A stretch of 64,000 bases of DNA from Burkholderia thailandensis E264 (GTDB lineage Bacteria > Pseudomonadota > Gammaproteobacteria > Burkholderiales > Burkholderiaceae): NCBI RefSeq assembly GCF_000012365.1, contig NC_007651.1, forward strand, positions 1,364,001-1,428,000. Reading direction: 5' to 3'. A model generated the notes under the pieces. That model was not told the origin of the DNA. It made no database searches and worked only from the letters and a program-made list of their open reading frames with translations. Shown in pieces: positions 42,431-52,116 of the stretch (position 1 is the first letter of the stretch; the number at the start of each line of letters is the position of its first letter). A program made the translations under genes and the position numbers.

Positions 42431-42672
42431 AGCCGCGCATTTTACCGGTTGCGTCGCGCCGCTGCCGAGTGCGCGTATAGCGCGGTTCCGACCCCGGCGC
42501 AACTCCGGGCGTTGCCGATGCGCACAGGCGCGGCCACCGGGAAGGGGTCGCATTGCTGAATCGTCACCGCTTTCGGTTAAAGTGGCGCCTGAAACAGCCG
42601 TTGCCTTCGAGCCGGTATGTCAGTCGTCCGGCTCGCCGTCGCAGTAGAACAAACGAAGAGGAGGGATCGACG

Positions 42673-43812
42673 ATGCATATCGGAGTGCCTGCCGAAACGC
42701 GGGCGAACGAGGCGCGCGTGGCCGCGACGCCGGAGACGGTCAAGAAATACGCTGCGGCCGGCCACCGCGTGACGGTCGAGCGCGGCGCGGGCGCGGGCGC
42801 GAGCTTTCCGGACGACGCGTATGCGGCGGCCGGCGCGGAGCTGGCCGACGCCGCCGCCGCGTTCGGCGCGGACATCGTGCTGAAGGTCCAGGCGCCGACC
42901 GACACGGAGTGCGGGCAACTGAAGCGAGGCTCGGTTCTGATCGGCATGCTCGAGCCGTTCAACGCGGAGCAGGCGGCGCGCCTGGCGGCCGCGGGCGTCA
43001 CGGGCTTCGCGCTCGAGGCCGCGCCGCGCACGACGCGCGCGCAGAGCCTCGACGTGCTGTCGTCTCAGGCCAACATCGCCGGCTACAAGGCGGTGCTCGT
43101 CGCCGCGGCGCTGTATCCGCGCTTCTTTCCGATGCTGATGACGGCCGCGGGCACCGTGAAGGCCGCGCGCGTGCTCGTGCTCGGCGCGGGCGTCGCGGGC
43201 CTGCAGGCGATCGCGACCGCGAAGCGCCTGGGCGCGGTGATCGAGGCGTCCGACGTGCGTCCGGCCGTCAAGGAGCAGATCGAATCGCTCGGCGCGAAAT
43301 TCCTCGACGTGCCTTACGAAACGCAAGAAGAGCGCGATGCGGCGCAAGGCGTCGGCGGCTACGCGCGGCCGATGCCGGCGTCGTGGCTCGGACGCCAGGC
43401 GGCGCTCGTGCACGAGCGCGCGAAGCAGGCCGACATCGTGATCACGACCGCGCTGATTCCCGGCCGGCCCGCGCCGACGCTGATCTCCGTCGAAACCGTG
43501 CAGTCGATGAAGCCGGGCTCGGTGCTCGTCGATCTCGCGGCGGGCCGCGGCCCCGAATTCGACGGCAGGAAGAGCGGCAACTGTCCGCTCACCGTCGCCG
43601 ATCAGGTGATCGTCCATCACGGCGTGACGATCGCCGGCCACACGAACCTGGCTGCGATGGTGCCCGCCGACGCGTCGTCGCTCTACGCGCGCAACCTGTT
43701 CGACTTCCTGAAGCTGATCGTCACGAAGGAAGGCGCGCTCAACATCGATCGTTCGGACGACATCGTCGCCGCGACACTCTTGTGCCGCGACGGCGAAGTC
43801 GTGCGCAAATAA
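42673..43812 (+). CDS. pntAA: Proton-translocating NAD(P) transhydrogenase, subunit alpha part 1
   Basis: This soluble domain I binds NAD(H) in the proton-driven reduction of NADP+ by NADH. The 379 residues have the AlaDH/PNT N-domain (MHIGVPAETRANEARVAATP) and the Rossmann motif VLGAGVAGLQA; the mobile loop is in DVPYETQEERDAAQ, and TALIPGRPAPTLI is a family mark. AAGAGGAGGG precedes the ATG. First of three genes; splitting of the alpha chain is usual outside enterics. Confidence 0.96.
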   Translation: MHIGVPAETRANEARVAATPETVKKYAAAGHRVTVERGAGAGASFPDDAYAAAGAELADAAAAFGADIVLKVQAPTDTECGQLKRGSVLIGMLEPFNAEQAARLAAAGVTGFALEAAPRTTRAQSLDVLSSQANIAGYKAVLVAAALYPRFFPMLMTAAGTVKAARVLVLGAGVAGLQAIATAKRLGAVIEASDVRPAVKEQIESLGAKFLDVPYETQEERDAAQGVGGYARPMPASWLGRQAALVHERAKQADIVITTALIPGRPAPTLISVETVQSMKPGSVLVDLAAGRGPEFDGRKSGNCPLTVADQVIVHHGVTIAGHTNLAAMVPADASSLYARNLFDFLKLIVTKEGALNIDRSDDIVAATLLCRDGEVVRK

Positions 43813-43824
43813 CGGGAGGAGGCC

Positions 43825-44154
43825 ATGGAGATCATCAATCACACGGTCATCAACGTGATCATTTTCGTGCTGGCGGTGTACGTGGGCTACCACGTCGTGT
43901 GGAACGTGACGCCCGCGCTGCACACGCCGCTCATGGCGGTGACGAATGCGATTTCGGCGATCGTGATCGTCGGCGCGATGCTCGCGTCGGCGCTCACGCT
44001 CGGCGGCGTCGGCAAGGCGTTCGGCACGATCGCCGTCGCGCTCGCGGCGGTCAACGTGTTCGGCGGCTTCCTCGTCACGCGGCGCATGCTCGAGATGTTC
44101 AAGAAGAAGGAGCCGAAAGAGAAGGCCGGCCACGCGAAGGAGGGCGCGCGATGA
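43825..44154 (+). CDS. pntAB: NAD(P) transhydrogenase, subunit alpha part 2 (membrane)
   Basis: A 109-residue protein with three membrane segments ([57 protein letters not shown]) and a charged KKKEPKEK tail. It forms part of the proton channel. GGGAGGAGG precedes the ATG, and its stop overlaps pntB as ATGA. Confidence 0.95.
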   Translation: MEIINHTVINVIIFVLAVYVGYHVVWNVTPALHTPLMAVTNAISAIVIVGAMLASALTLGGVGKAFGTIAVALAAVNVFGGFLVTRRMLEMFKKKEPKEKAGHAKEGAR

Positions 44155-45605
44155 GCATGAATGTCGTCACGCTGCTGTATCTCGTTGCGTCGGTGTGCTT
44201 CATCCAGGCGCTGAAGGGGCTGTCGAACCCGAAGAGCGCTAGACGAGGCAATCTATTCGGCATGGTCGGCATGGCGATCGCGATCCTCACGACCGTCGCG
44301 CTGATCGCGAAGCAGGCCGCGTGGCTCGGCGCGAACCTGCCGCTCGGTTTGGGGCTCGTGTTCGGCGCGCTCGTGATCGGCGGCGCGGTGGGCGCGGTGA
44401 TCGCCGCGCGCGTCGAGATGACGAAGATGCCGGAGCTCGTCGCGGCGATGCACTCGCTGATCGGTCTCGCGGCCGTGTGCATCGCGATCGCGGTGGTCGC
44501 GGAGCCGGAGGCGTTCGGCCTCGTGCCGCAGGACGCGACGTTGCCGAACTTCATCCCGTACGGCAACCGGATCGAGCTCTTCATCGGCACGTTCGTCGGC
44601 GCGATCACGTTCTCGGGCTCGGTGATCGCGTTCGGCAAGCTGTCGGGCAAGTACAAGTTCCGGCTGTTCCAGGGCGCGCCCGTCGTCTATCCCGGCCAGC
44701 ATCTGATCAACCTGATGCTCGCGCTCGCGATGCTCGGCTTCGGCATCCTGTTCTTCGTCACGCAATCGTGGCTGCCGTTCGGGATCATGACGGCGATCGC
44801 GTTCGCGCTCGGCGTGCTGATCATCATCCCGATCGGCGGCGCGGACATGCCGGTCGTCGTGTCGATGCTGAACTCGTACTCGGGGTGGGCGGCGGCGGGC
44901 ATCGGCTTCTCGCTGAACAACGCGATGCTGATCATCGCCGGCTCGCTCGTCGGCTCGTCGGGCGCGATCCTGTCGTACATCATGTGCCATGCGATGAACC
45001 GCTCGTTCTTCAACGTGATCCTCGGCGGCTTCGGCGGCGATGCGGCCGCGGCGACGGCGGGCGGCGCGAAGGAGCAGCGGCCGGTGAAGTCGGGCTCGGC
45101 GGAGGATGCGGCGTTCATGCTCGGCAACGCGGAATCGGTCGTGATCGTGCCGGGCTATGGGCTGGCGGTCGCGCGCGCGCAGCACGCGCTGAAGGAGCTC
45201 ACCGACAAGCTCGTCGAGAAGGGCATCGACGTGCGCTACGCGATCCATCCGGTCGCGGGGCGGATGCCGGGGCACATGAACGTGCTGCTCGCGGAGGCCG
45301 AGGTGCCGTACGAGATCGTCCACGAAATGGAGGACATCAACGGCGAATTCGGGCAGGTGGACGTGGTGCTCGTGCTCGGGGCGAACGACGTGGTGAATCC
45401 GGCCGCGAAGAACGATCCGAAATCGCCGATCGCGGGGATGCCGATCATCGAGGCGTACAAGGCGCGCACGGTGATCGTCAACAAGCGCTCGATGGCGGCG
45501 GGCTATGCGGGCCTCGACAACGAGCTCTTCTACATGGACAAGACGATGATGGTCTTCGGCGATGCGAAGAAGGTCATCGAGGATATGGTGAAGTCGGTCG
45601 AGTGA
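44151..45605 (+). CDS. pntB: NAD(P) transhydrogenase, subunit beta
   Basis: The 484-residue product has about nine membrane segments followed by the NADP(H)-binding domain III from about residue 320 ([14 protein letters not shown] with the GYGLAVA fingerprint, [45 protein letters not shown]). Together with pntAA/pntAB it makes NADPH at the expense of the proton gradient. It completes the operon. Confidence 0.97.
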   Translation: MSMNVVTLLYLVASVCFIQALKGLSNPKSARRGNLFGMVGMAIAILTTVALIAKQAAWLGANLPLGLGLVFGALVIGGAVGAVIAARVEMTKMPELVAAMHSLIGLAAVCIAIAVVAEPEAFGLVPQDATLPNFIPYGNRIELFIGTFVGAITFSGSVIAFGKLSGKYKFRLFQGAPVVYPGQHLINLMLALAMLGFGILFFVTQSWLPFGIMTAIAFALGVLIIIPIGGADMPVVVSMLNSYSGWAAAGIGFSLNNAMLIIAGSLVGSSGAILSYIMCHAMNRSFFNVILGGFGGDAAAATAGGAKEQRPVKSGSAEDAAFMLGNAESVVIVPGYGLAVARAQHALKELTDKLVEKGIDVRYAIHPVAGRMPGHMNVLLAEAEVPYEIVHEMEDINGEFGQVDVVLVLGANDVVNPAAKNDPKSPIAGMPIIEAYKARTVIVNKRSMAAGYAGLDNELFYMDKTMMVFGDAKKVIEDMVKSVE

Positions 45606-45607
45606 CG

Positions 45608-45636
45608 CCGTGGGCGGACGCTCGGCCCGCCCACGG
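45608..45636 (+). terminator. GC hairpin just after pntB, no T-run
   Basis: CCGTGGGCGG (45608-45617) pairs perfectly with CCGCCCACGG (45627-45636). It starts 3 bp after the stop and lacks a T-run, so it may protect the 3' end rather than terminate alone. Confidence 0.45.
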
Positions 45637-45661
45637 GCGGGCGTTCGACGCTTCGCGGATC

Positions 45662-45682
45662 GCGAGTTGTGAGTTGTGAATT
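45662..45682. repeat. Three 7-bp tandem units (GYGARTT)
   Basis: GCGAGTT, GTGAGTT and GTGAATT follow directly on each other. The AT content is unlike the surroundings. Degenerate heptamers like this resemble variable tandem repeats known from this genus; variability is untested here. Confidence 0.55.
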
Positions 45683-45715
45683 GCGCCGGTCGGCTTGCGG
45701 CCCTTGGAGGGAAGC

Positions 45716-45740
45716 GCGCCGATTCGGCGCTTTTCCTTTT
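45716..45740 (+). terminator. Intrinsic terminator of the pnt operon
   Basis: GCGCC (45716-45720) pairs with GGCGC (45726-45730) over GATTC and runs into TTTTCCTTTT. The stem is short but the T-run is good. Confidence 0.6.
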
Positions 45741-45887
45741 GTGGCGGGGGCTTGCGCAGCGTGACGGCGGGCGTGTCGGGCGTGCGGGCCACGCCGGGCT
45801 CGCACCGGCGTCCGTTCCGTGTTCGCTCCGCGCGTGCGAGGTGCGCCGCGCACGTTCGACATCGCGCGCGAAGCGGCCTCGCCGCGC

Positions 45888-46574
45888 TCAGCGCACGGGT
45901 GCGTTCGCCTTGCGCAGATAGTCGGCGAGCCGCTTGCCTTCCTGATCGGGAAACGGGCCGTGCACCGCGACCTCGTTCATGCGCGCGATGTCGAACGTGC
46001 GGAAGTCCTCGCGCAGCTCGCACCACGCGCCGATCGTCCAGCGTCCGCCCCAATACACGAGCCCGAGCGGCCACACCCGGCGCGTCGTCTGCGCGCCGAG
46101 CCGGTCGCAGTACGCGAAGCTGACGACGCGGCGGCCGTCGACCGCTTCGTGCAGCGCATCCACCTTCTCCGAGAACGCACGGTCGATGTGAAACGACGGC
46201 GCGAACACCGCGAGCCGGTCGAGCGTCGCGCGCTTGTCGGCGGGCATCGCCGACGCGATTTTCGCGAGCGCCGAACGCGCGCCGCCCGCAAAGCGCGCGC
46301 CGCCCCACGTTTCGAGCATCCGCGCGCCCGCCGCGAGCGCGGCGAGCTCTTCGGCCGTGAACGTGAGGGGCGGCAGGCTCGCCGCGCGGTTCAGGCGATA
46401 GCCGATCCCGGCTTCGCCCTCGATCGGCACGCCCGACAGTTGCAGGTCCCGCACGTCGCGATACACGGTGCGCGGCGACACCGACAGCCAGTCGGCGAGC
46501 TGCTGCGCGGTCGTCAGGCGGCGGCCGCGCAGCAATTCGGCGATCTGGAACAGGCGGTCGGCGCGGCGCGTCAT
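45888..46574 (-). CDS. WYL-domain transcriptional regulator (YafY type)
   Basis: The 228-residue product has an N-terminal winged helix (RADRLFQIAELLRGRRLTTA, then LSVSPRTVYRDVRDLQLSGV) and a WYL effector domain (RVVSFAYCDR, WPLGLVYWGGRWTIGAWC). WYL domains sense nucleic acids or small ligands. It lies downstream of a VOC-family gene on the same strand, a pairing that suggests control of that gene. The short C-terminus lacks the long WCX extension of PafBC-type proteins. Confidence 0.9.
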   Translation of the reverse strand: MTRRADRLFQIAELLRGRRLTTAQQLADWLSVSPRTVYRDVRDLQLSGVPIEGEAGIGYRLNRAASLPPLTFTAEELAALAAGARMLETWGGARFAGGARSALAKIASAMPADKRATLDRLAVFAPSFHIDRAFSEKVDALHEAVDGRRVVSFAYCDRLGAQTTRRVWPLGLVYWGGRWTIGAWCELREDFRTFDIARMNEVAVHGPFPDQEGKRLADYLRKANAPVR

Positions 46575-46794
46575 CGCGAGGCTCCGGGTGGGGCGGCGAG
46601 GTTGGGAATGCCGCGATGATAGCGCCGCGCGCGACGGCGGGCGCGCGCGATTTTCGTAGTCGGCGCCATGCGCGCGATTGTTGCGCCGAACGGCTGCGCG
46701 TGCGCCGCCGCCCGTCCGCGCGCGCGACGCATCGAGGCGCGCGCGGCAGCCGTCTCGCCCTCCCGCGCAAGCGGGCGCTCGCGCGGCGGCGCGC

Positions 46795-47187
46795 TCAGTT
46801 GCACTTGAGCGAATGCAGGCCGACGCGATTGCCTTCGGTGTCGACGAGGTAGCCGATATAGCCGTAGTTGTTCGGCAGCTCGATCACCGAGCCCTGCACG
46901 CTGCCGCCCGCGCGCTTTGCGCGTTCGAGCGCGGCCGTCACCGGACCGTTCGCGTTCAGGTAGACGACGGCGCCGTCCGCGCCCGGCTTCAGTCGCTGCG
47001 GATCGTAGACGACCGCGCCGCCCGTGGCCGCTTCCGGATGCACGAAGACCGCGGTCGGCACGCCGCCGATCACCTCGCGCTGCAACGCCGTCTGCAGCAC
47101 GGTTTCGTAGAAGCGGATCGCGCGGTCGAAATCGACCGACGGAATGTCGAACCAGGCGATCACGCTTTCGCTCTTTGCGGTAGTCAT
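46795..47187 (-). CDS. VOC-superfamily (glyoxalase/bleomycin-resistance fold) protein
   Basis: The 130-residue product has two beta-alpha-beta-beta-beta repeats: VIAWFDIPSVDFDRAIRFYETVL in the first and GYIGYLVDTEGNRVGLHS in the second, the latter with the metal-site DTEGN. Substrate unknown; such proteins often handle small electrophiles. AAGGAG precedes the ATG on the minus strand. The gene is upstream of the WYL regulator and has a strong palindrome in its promoter region. Confidence 0.88.
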   Translation of the reverse strand: MTTAKSESVIAWFDIPSVDFDRAIRFYETVLQTALQREVIGGVPTAVFVHPEAATGGAVVYDPQRLKPGADGAVVYLNANGPVTAALERAKRAGGSVQGSVIELPNNYGYIGYLVDTEGNRVGLHSLKCN

Positions 47188-47274
47188 TGCAAGCTCCTTG
47201 TACGTTGATGGGCGGGGGAATCCGTTCCGCCAAACCTGCGTCGCGGCGCGACGGCTTCGCAGTGTGCGCGGAGC

Positions 47275-47298
47275 CTGCTGACAACGTATTGTCAGCAG
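47275..47298. promoter_or_regulatory. Perfect 10+10 bp palindrome upstream of the VOC gene
   Basis: CTGCTGACAA-cgta-TTGTCAGCAG is a perfect inverted repeat with a 4-bp spacer. It lies about 90 bp before the VOC start and contains TTGTCA on the minus strand, a possible -35 facing that gene; the matching -10 is poor (TGCGAA at 17 bp). It is a good candidate for the operator of the adjacent WYL regulator. Site and gene are linked only by position. Confidence 0.6.
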
Positions 47299-47913
47299 CG
47301 TAACGGCGCTTGATGCGCGCGCCAGGCCGCACGACGAGGCGATGCCGACCGACAGCCGGCGGGCCTGGAACGCGACGCGCACGCGGCGGCGCGCCGTTGC
47401 CGGTGCGGTCGAGTCTCGTACCGGATTCGGTCGTACCGGATTCGGGCATGGACCGCCTTGGGATCGGGATGGGGCGGGCCGTCGTGTCGTCGAGCCTGAA
47501 GGCGCTGCTCGAGATGGGGCGGCCGCACGCGCCGGCGGCGTGGCGGGAGCGTGCGCGGGGCGGTGAGGGTGGGGCGCCGCGCCGGCGCGTGCGGCCGCCG
47601 GTTCGCGGGCACGGCACGGCTCGCGCACCGAGGTTGGAGCGGGACCTGCCGCGACATGCCGCAACGTGCCGACGCATGCGTCGTGCCGACCGGCAGCCGC
47701 GCGCTCACCGATGCACGCGGCACGTTGGCGCTCGCGCGCGGTCGTCGATGCGGGCGGCGGCGCCGCGCGCGCGGCCGCGCCGCGCCGATCCGGCCGTCAC
47801 ACGACGAGTGAGGCAGATGCAGACGTTTGCGCCGCCGTCGCGAGGCCCGCGCGAACGCGGTGCGACGGATGCGCGACAGACGCGCCGCAAACGCGCCGCA
47901 AACGCGCGACGCG
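47299..47913. other. About 615-bp gene-free GC-rich stretch
   Basis: No reading frame here resembles a protein; all are Arg/Ala/Pro-rich. The only structure seen is the 15-bp duplication at 47416-47445. Confidence 0.5.
47416..47445. repeat. Exact 15-bp tandem duplication
   Basis: TCGTACCGGATTCGG occurs twice in direct succession. Confidence 0.8.
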
Positions 47914-49206
47914 CTACTCGCCGTCGGCCGTCGCCGGGCGCTGCCGGACGCTGCCCGCGATCAGGTCGAAGCGAAACAGCCGGCACTCGAGCGCGCCGTT
48001 GAACAGCGGGGTCTTCGCCGATTCGCGCAGCCGCAACTGGCCCGGCAGGCTGCGGTCCGAACTCAGCATGAACGCTTGCCAGCCGGCAAAGCGCTGCTTG
48101 AGCGCGTCGCCGAGCGCGCGGAAGAACTCGCCGTCGGGCGAATCGGCGTGCGTGCGGCGGAACGCGTCGCCGCCGCCGCGGCTCTTGCCCGTCTCGCGCA
48201 CGTCGCCGCGCGGGCCGCGGCCGCGCACCTCGATCCGCTCGCCGTACGGCGGGTTCGTGACGATCACGCCGGGCGCGGCGACGGGGGGCGTCATGTTGCG
48301 CGCGTCGATCTGCTTGAGCCACAGCGACGGCACGCCCGCGCGCTCGAGGTTCGCGCGCGCCTTCTCGAGCATGTCGCCGGAGATGTCGCTGCCGAAGATC
48401 AGCAGATCGTCGCGCTTGCCGCGCGCCACGCGCTTCGCGTCCAGCGCGGCGACCTTCAGCGCCTGCCACGCGGTGATGTCGTATTGCTTGAGCTTCTCGA
48501 AGCCGAAGCGGCGCTCGACGCCCGGCGCCACGCCGAGCGCGATCTGCGCGGCTTCCGCGACGAACGTGCCGCTGCCGCACATCGGATCGTAGAGCGGCGT
48601 GCCGGGCGTCCAGCCGGTCAGGCGCAGGATGCCGGCCGCGAGGTTCTCGCGCAGCGGCGCCGCGCCCTTGTCGAGGCGCCAGCCGCGCTTGAAGAGCGGC
48701 TCGCCGGACGTGTCGAGATACAGCGTGCAGTCGCCCGCCGTCAGGAACGCGAACACGCGCACGTCGGGCTGCGCGGTGTCGATGCTCGGACGCGCGCCCG
48801 TCTTGTCGCGCAGGCGGTCGCAGATGGCGTCCTTCACGCGCAGCGTCGCGAATTCGAGGCTCTTCAGCGGCGACTTGATCGCGGTGATGTCGACGCGCAG
48901 CGTCTGAGTCGACGCGAACCAGCGCTCCCACGGCTGCTCGAGCGCGAGCGCATAGACGTCCTGCTCGTTGCGGTATGGGCGATGCGCGATCTTCAGCAGC
49001 ACGCGGCTCGCGATCCGCGAATGCAGGTTGGCCGCCATGCCGGCCGCCCAGCCGCCGCGGAAATGGACGCCGCCCGGCACTTGCGCGCCCGCGTCGTACG
49101 GCGCGATCGCGTGGCGCGCGGCGATTTCCGCGAGCTCGGCGGCGAGCGCGGCCTCGAGGCCGCGCGGGCAGGGAGCGAAGAAGTCGAATAGGGTCGGCGA
49201 GGACAT
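47914..49206 (-). CDS. THUMP-domain class I rRNA methyltransferase, RlmL-like
   Basis: The 430-residue product has an N-terminal ferredoxin-like/THUMP region (SSPTLFDFFAPCPRGLEAAL, GGVHFRGG) and an SAM-dependent catalytic domain with LYDPMCGSGTFVAEAA and the N-methyltransferase motif NPPYGER. It corresponds to the N-terminal half of E. coli RlmKL, the m2G2445 enzyme of 23S rRNA; the RlmK half is absent. The start MSSPTLFDFF was preferred; an upstream ATG adds seven residues. Confidence 0.88.
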   Translation of the reverse strand: MSSPTLFDFFAPCPRGLEAALAAELAEIAARHAIAPYDAGAQVPGGVHFRGGWAAGMAANLHSRIASRVLLKIAHRPYRNEQDVYALALEQPWERWFASTQTLRVDITAIKSPLKSLEFATLRVKDAICDRLRDKTGARPSIDTAQPDVRVFAFLTAGDCTLYLDTSGEPLFKRGWRLDKGAAPLRENLAAGILRLTGWTPGTPLYDPMCGSGTFVAEAAQIALGVAPGVERRFGFEKLKQYDITAWQALKVAALDAKRVARGKRDDLLIFGSDISGDMLEKARANLERAGVPSLWLKQIDARNMTPPVAAPGVIVTNPPYGERIEVRGRGPRGDVRETGKSRGGGDAFRRTHADSPDGEFFRALGDALKQRFAGWQAFMLSSDRSLPGQLRLRESAKTPLFNGALECRLFRFDLIAGSVRQRPATADGE

Positions 49207-49312
49207 AAGGCGGGCTGTCGCGTGCAAAAGTACGCCATTGTACGCGGGGTGCGCGCGCGGATCGTCACGCCGTCGCGCGGCTGCGTCCGTCGCGCGGCCG
49301 CCGGCCCGGCGC

Positions 49313-51427
49313 TCAGTGCGCGCGGGATTCGCCCGCCGCGCCGCCGGCGCCGCGCGGCGGCCACACGAGGCTCGCCGGCCGCGCGAGCGCCGCGCGGCCG
49401 ATCGCGGCGACGAGCGCGCGCACCTTCGTCGGCCGCAGGCTGCGCGAGCGCACCGCCATCGTGAACGCGAGCGCGAAGCTCACCGCGACGTTCAGGATCG
49501 CCATGCTGAAGACGCCCGCGACCGCCCACCAGAGTTCGGCCGAGCGCAGCGTCTCCTTGCCGAGCACGCCGAGCGCGACGCCGATTGAGCCGGCGGACAG
49601 CGTCACGTGCCGCACCTCGAACGAGAACGCGAACGCGCTGACGATCGCCGGCACGAGGCCGAGCATCAGCCCGAGCCCGACGTTGCCGACGACGCCCGCG
49701 ACGTTCGAGCGGCAAAAATGCGCGAGCTTCGCCGCGCCCGCGACGCCGAGCGTGATGCGCAGGCGGCGGTTGTACGCGAGCGCATCGCCGACGCGATGCA
49801 GCACGAACCAGTTGTCGGCCCAGCCGGCGAGCAGGCTCGACGCCCACAGCAGCACGCCCGTGAGCGCTGCGTAGACCGGCGTCGGGCCGAATAGCGAGAA
49901 CGATTTCAGCGTCGCGTGCGCCTTCTCCGGCGAGATCAGGTTCGCATGCAGCACGCCGCTCGCGAACATCTGCACCGCGAAGCACACGGGCAGCACGACG
50001 AGCACGTTGCCGCAGATCGCGGCCGCCTGCGTTCGAATCAGCGCGATCACCGACGACACGAACTGCTTCACGCCTTCTTCGTGGCCGGTGCCGTCGAGCT
50101 CGCGCGCGATCGTCGGCGCGGTCATCGCCGGCTGCTTCGTCGCGAGCGTGAAGTGCAGGAAGTGCATCAGCATGAAGCTCGCCGCGTAGTTGATGCCGGC
50201 GAGCAGGCCCTCGAGCATCGATTGCAGGTGCGCGCCCGTGATTCCGAACTTGATGCAGACGGTCGCGACCGTCACGAGGCCGCCGCCCGCGGCCATGCGC
50301 AGCATCTTCAGATATTCGGCGCGGCCGCGCGAGATGTAGTGCTCGCCCGTGTCCGCGTTCGTCTCGACGAGCTTGCGCGCGAACAGGGCGAAGTTGCTGC
50401 GCACGAGGTGCGACACGCTCTGGCTGTTCTGGTTCGCGTCGACGAGCTCGGCCGTCAGGCGCGCGAGGCCGCGCAGGTCGTCGCGCGCCATCCACGCGTT
50501 CAGCAGCGTCTCCGCGCGCAGGATGCGCATGCGCATGCGCTCGACCTGGAACACGATGTCGACCGATACGCCGTTGCGGTACAGGTGCGAGAACACGTCG
50601 TCGATCGACACGCGGCACTCGTCGAGCAGCACGCGCAGATAGTTGACCTCGTGCAGCAGCTTGCTCGCGTCGCCGCCGTCGTCGAGCGCGGCCTGCGCGG
50701 TCTCGACGGCGAGCATCGCGCGCGTGAGCCGGTAGAACGGCTGCGCCTCGAGCGGCGTGCGCGCATCCTCGTCGGACAGGCGGCTGCGCACCGTCTGCGA
50801 CAGGCCCGTCGAGCTGATCTGGCAGGTGAGGTTGTGCAGCGCGGCGAGCAGGTCGCGCGAGAACGAGCCGGGCTGGTGGCGCTCCTTGTCGGTCACGTCG
50901 AACGCGAACAGATCGGCCAGGCGCGCGAGCAGATCGTCGGGCAGCGCGTCGATCCACTGCGCGTCGGCCGGCGACGGAAACATCAGCGTGAAGAGCGCGG
51001 CGAGCTCGCGGCGGTTCGGCGCGGGCGGGATCAGCGACGAATCGATCCGTTCGACGAGCGCGCCGAAGAAGCCCGAATGCACGGGCATCCCCGCGTCGCA
51101 CAACAGCGAGATGCCGTCGCTTTCGCGCAGCACGCCGCGCAGCAGGCGCGCGACGTTCGTCTTCCATTCGGGATTGCGGTCGAGCACGTGGAACACGTAG
51201 CGCAGCCGCGCGTGCGCGGTGAACGTGCGCTCGCCGGACTCGGCCTGCGAGGGGGCGGCGGCCATCGCGCCGTCGCGATGCAGCCAGTGCGCGAGCTCGA
51301 TCAGCCATTCGGCGCGCTCCGCGTAAGGCGCGTCGGCGTCGGCCGTCGCGAGGAGCGCGTCGAGCTGATGACTTGCGCTGCGCGACGCGCGCCACTTCTT
51401 GATCAGGGTCGTCAGGGAATCGAACAT
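49313..51427 (-). CDS. Large membrane protein of the 'SpecificRecomb' family
   Basis: The 704-residue product matches a family usually annotated 'site-specific recombinase' after a Neisseria gene. The first ~360 residues are soluble and helical, with several coiled-coil-like stretches (VERMRMRILRAETLLNAW). The rest has about seven membrane segments, such as MAAGGGLVTVATVCIKFGI, NVLVVLPVCFAVQMFAS and GLVPAIVSAFAFSFEV. No tyrosine or serine recombinase catalytic residues are seen. The recombinase label is doubtful; function unknown. Confidence 0.8.
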   Translation of the reverse strand: MFDSLTTLIKKWRASRSASHQLDALLATADADAPYAERAEWLIELAHWLHRDGAMAAAPSQAESGERTFTAHARLRYVFHVLDRNPEWKTNVARLLRGVLRESDGISLLCDAGMPVHSGFFGALVERIDSSLIPPAPNRRELAALFTLMFPSPADAQWIDALPDDLLARLADLFAFDVTDKERHQPGSFSRDLLAALHNLTCQISSTGLSQTVRSRLSDEDARTPLEAQPFYRLTRAMLAVETAQAALDDGGDASKLLHEVNYLRVLLDECRVSIDDVFSHLYRNGVSVDIVFQVERMRMRILRAETLLNAWMARDDLRGLARLTAELVDANQNSQSVSHLVRSNFALFARKLVETNADTGEHYISRGRAEYLKMLRMAAGGGLVTVATVCIKFGITGAHLQSMLEGLLAGINYAASFMLMHFLHFTLATKQPAMTAPTIARELDGTGHEEGVKQFVSSVIALIRTQAAAICGNVLVVLPVCFAVQMFASGVLHANLISPEKAHATLKSFSLFGPTPVYAALTGVLLWASSLLAGWADNWFVLHRVGDALAYNRRLRITLGVAGAAKLAHFCRSNVAGVVGNVGLGLMLGLVPAIVSAFAFSFEVRHVTLSAGSIGVALGVLGKETLRSAELWWAVAGVFSMAILNVAVSFALAFTMAVRSRSLRPTKVRALVAAIGRAALARPASLVWPPRGAGGAAGESRAH

Positions 51428-51843
51428 AAGCGGAATATCGGGCGCCCCTACGGGCAGGGTTCTGTGGGGATGCTGCGCAAACCGGCGGCGCGGCGCAAGG
51501 GGCGGCTCGCGCGCGGCGGCTTGGGCGATCGTGCAGCCGTTCTGGCGCCGCGGCGCTCTTCGAATGCGCGGCGCCGCGGCGCGCGGCGCGATGACGGACC
51601 GGCACGGTGGTCCGGGACGACGGCGGGGCGGCGCCGCTTCGCGCGCATGATGGCCCCGGCCCGCCGGAAGGTGCGTAGGATCGTCAATCGACGCGAAAAA
51701 CGCAAGGCGACTGTCGGCAGCGGCGTCGGTTCCTCAGTCGAATCGAAAAACAATGTCAAACGGGGCACGGGGCACACGGATTTCGGGCTTCCGGGCCTTC
51801 GGGCCACCCGGCGGCCGGGCGCGGGCGCTGGGTCGAGCGGGCC

Positions 51844-51870
51844 GACAGACGGACCGACAGACGGACCGAC
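51844..51870. repeat. 12-bp tandem repeat, 2.25 copies
   Basis: The unit GACAGACGGACC is repeated twice exactly and followed by GAC. Confidence 0.75.
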
Positions 51871-52092
51871 GGGCGCGGCTTCCTGCCGGGTTCGGCGCGC
51901 CGAGGAAACGCCGGGCCGCGGACGCCCGTCGGGGCGGCCCGACCGGCTCGGCGATGGCTGGGGCGGGCGATCTGCGGCGATCGGCCGCGCCCGCGGCTTC
52001 CGGCTGTCGACCGAGCGACTTGCGCCGCTTCCGCCAGCTCCACCGCCGTTATCCCACCGCCGCTATCCGTCGGACCGATCGGATCATACGGC

Positions 52093-52116
52093 GCTGCCGC
52101 TGCCGCTGCCGCTGCC
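52093..52116. repeat. Hexamer repeat GCTGCC, four exact copies
   Basis: Four perfect GCTGCC units in a non-coding stretch make a good variable-repeat (VNTR) candidate. Confidence 0.8.

Noticed and set aside
49313..51427. A mobile element or integron suggested by the 'recombinase' family name
   Set aside because: No catalytic recombinase motif, no terminal repeats and no cargo genes; the protein is a membrane protein.
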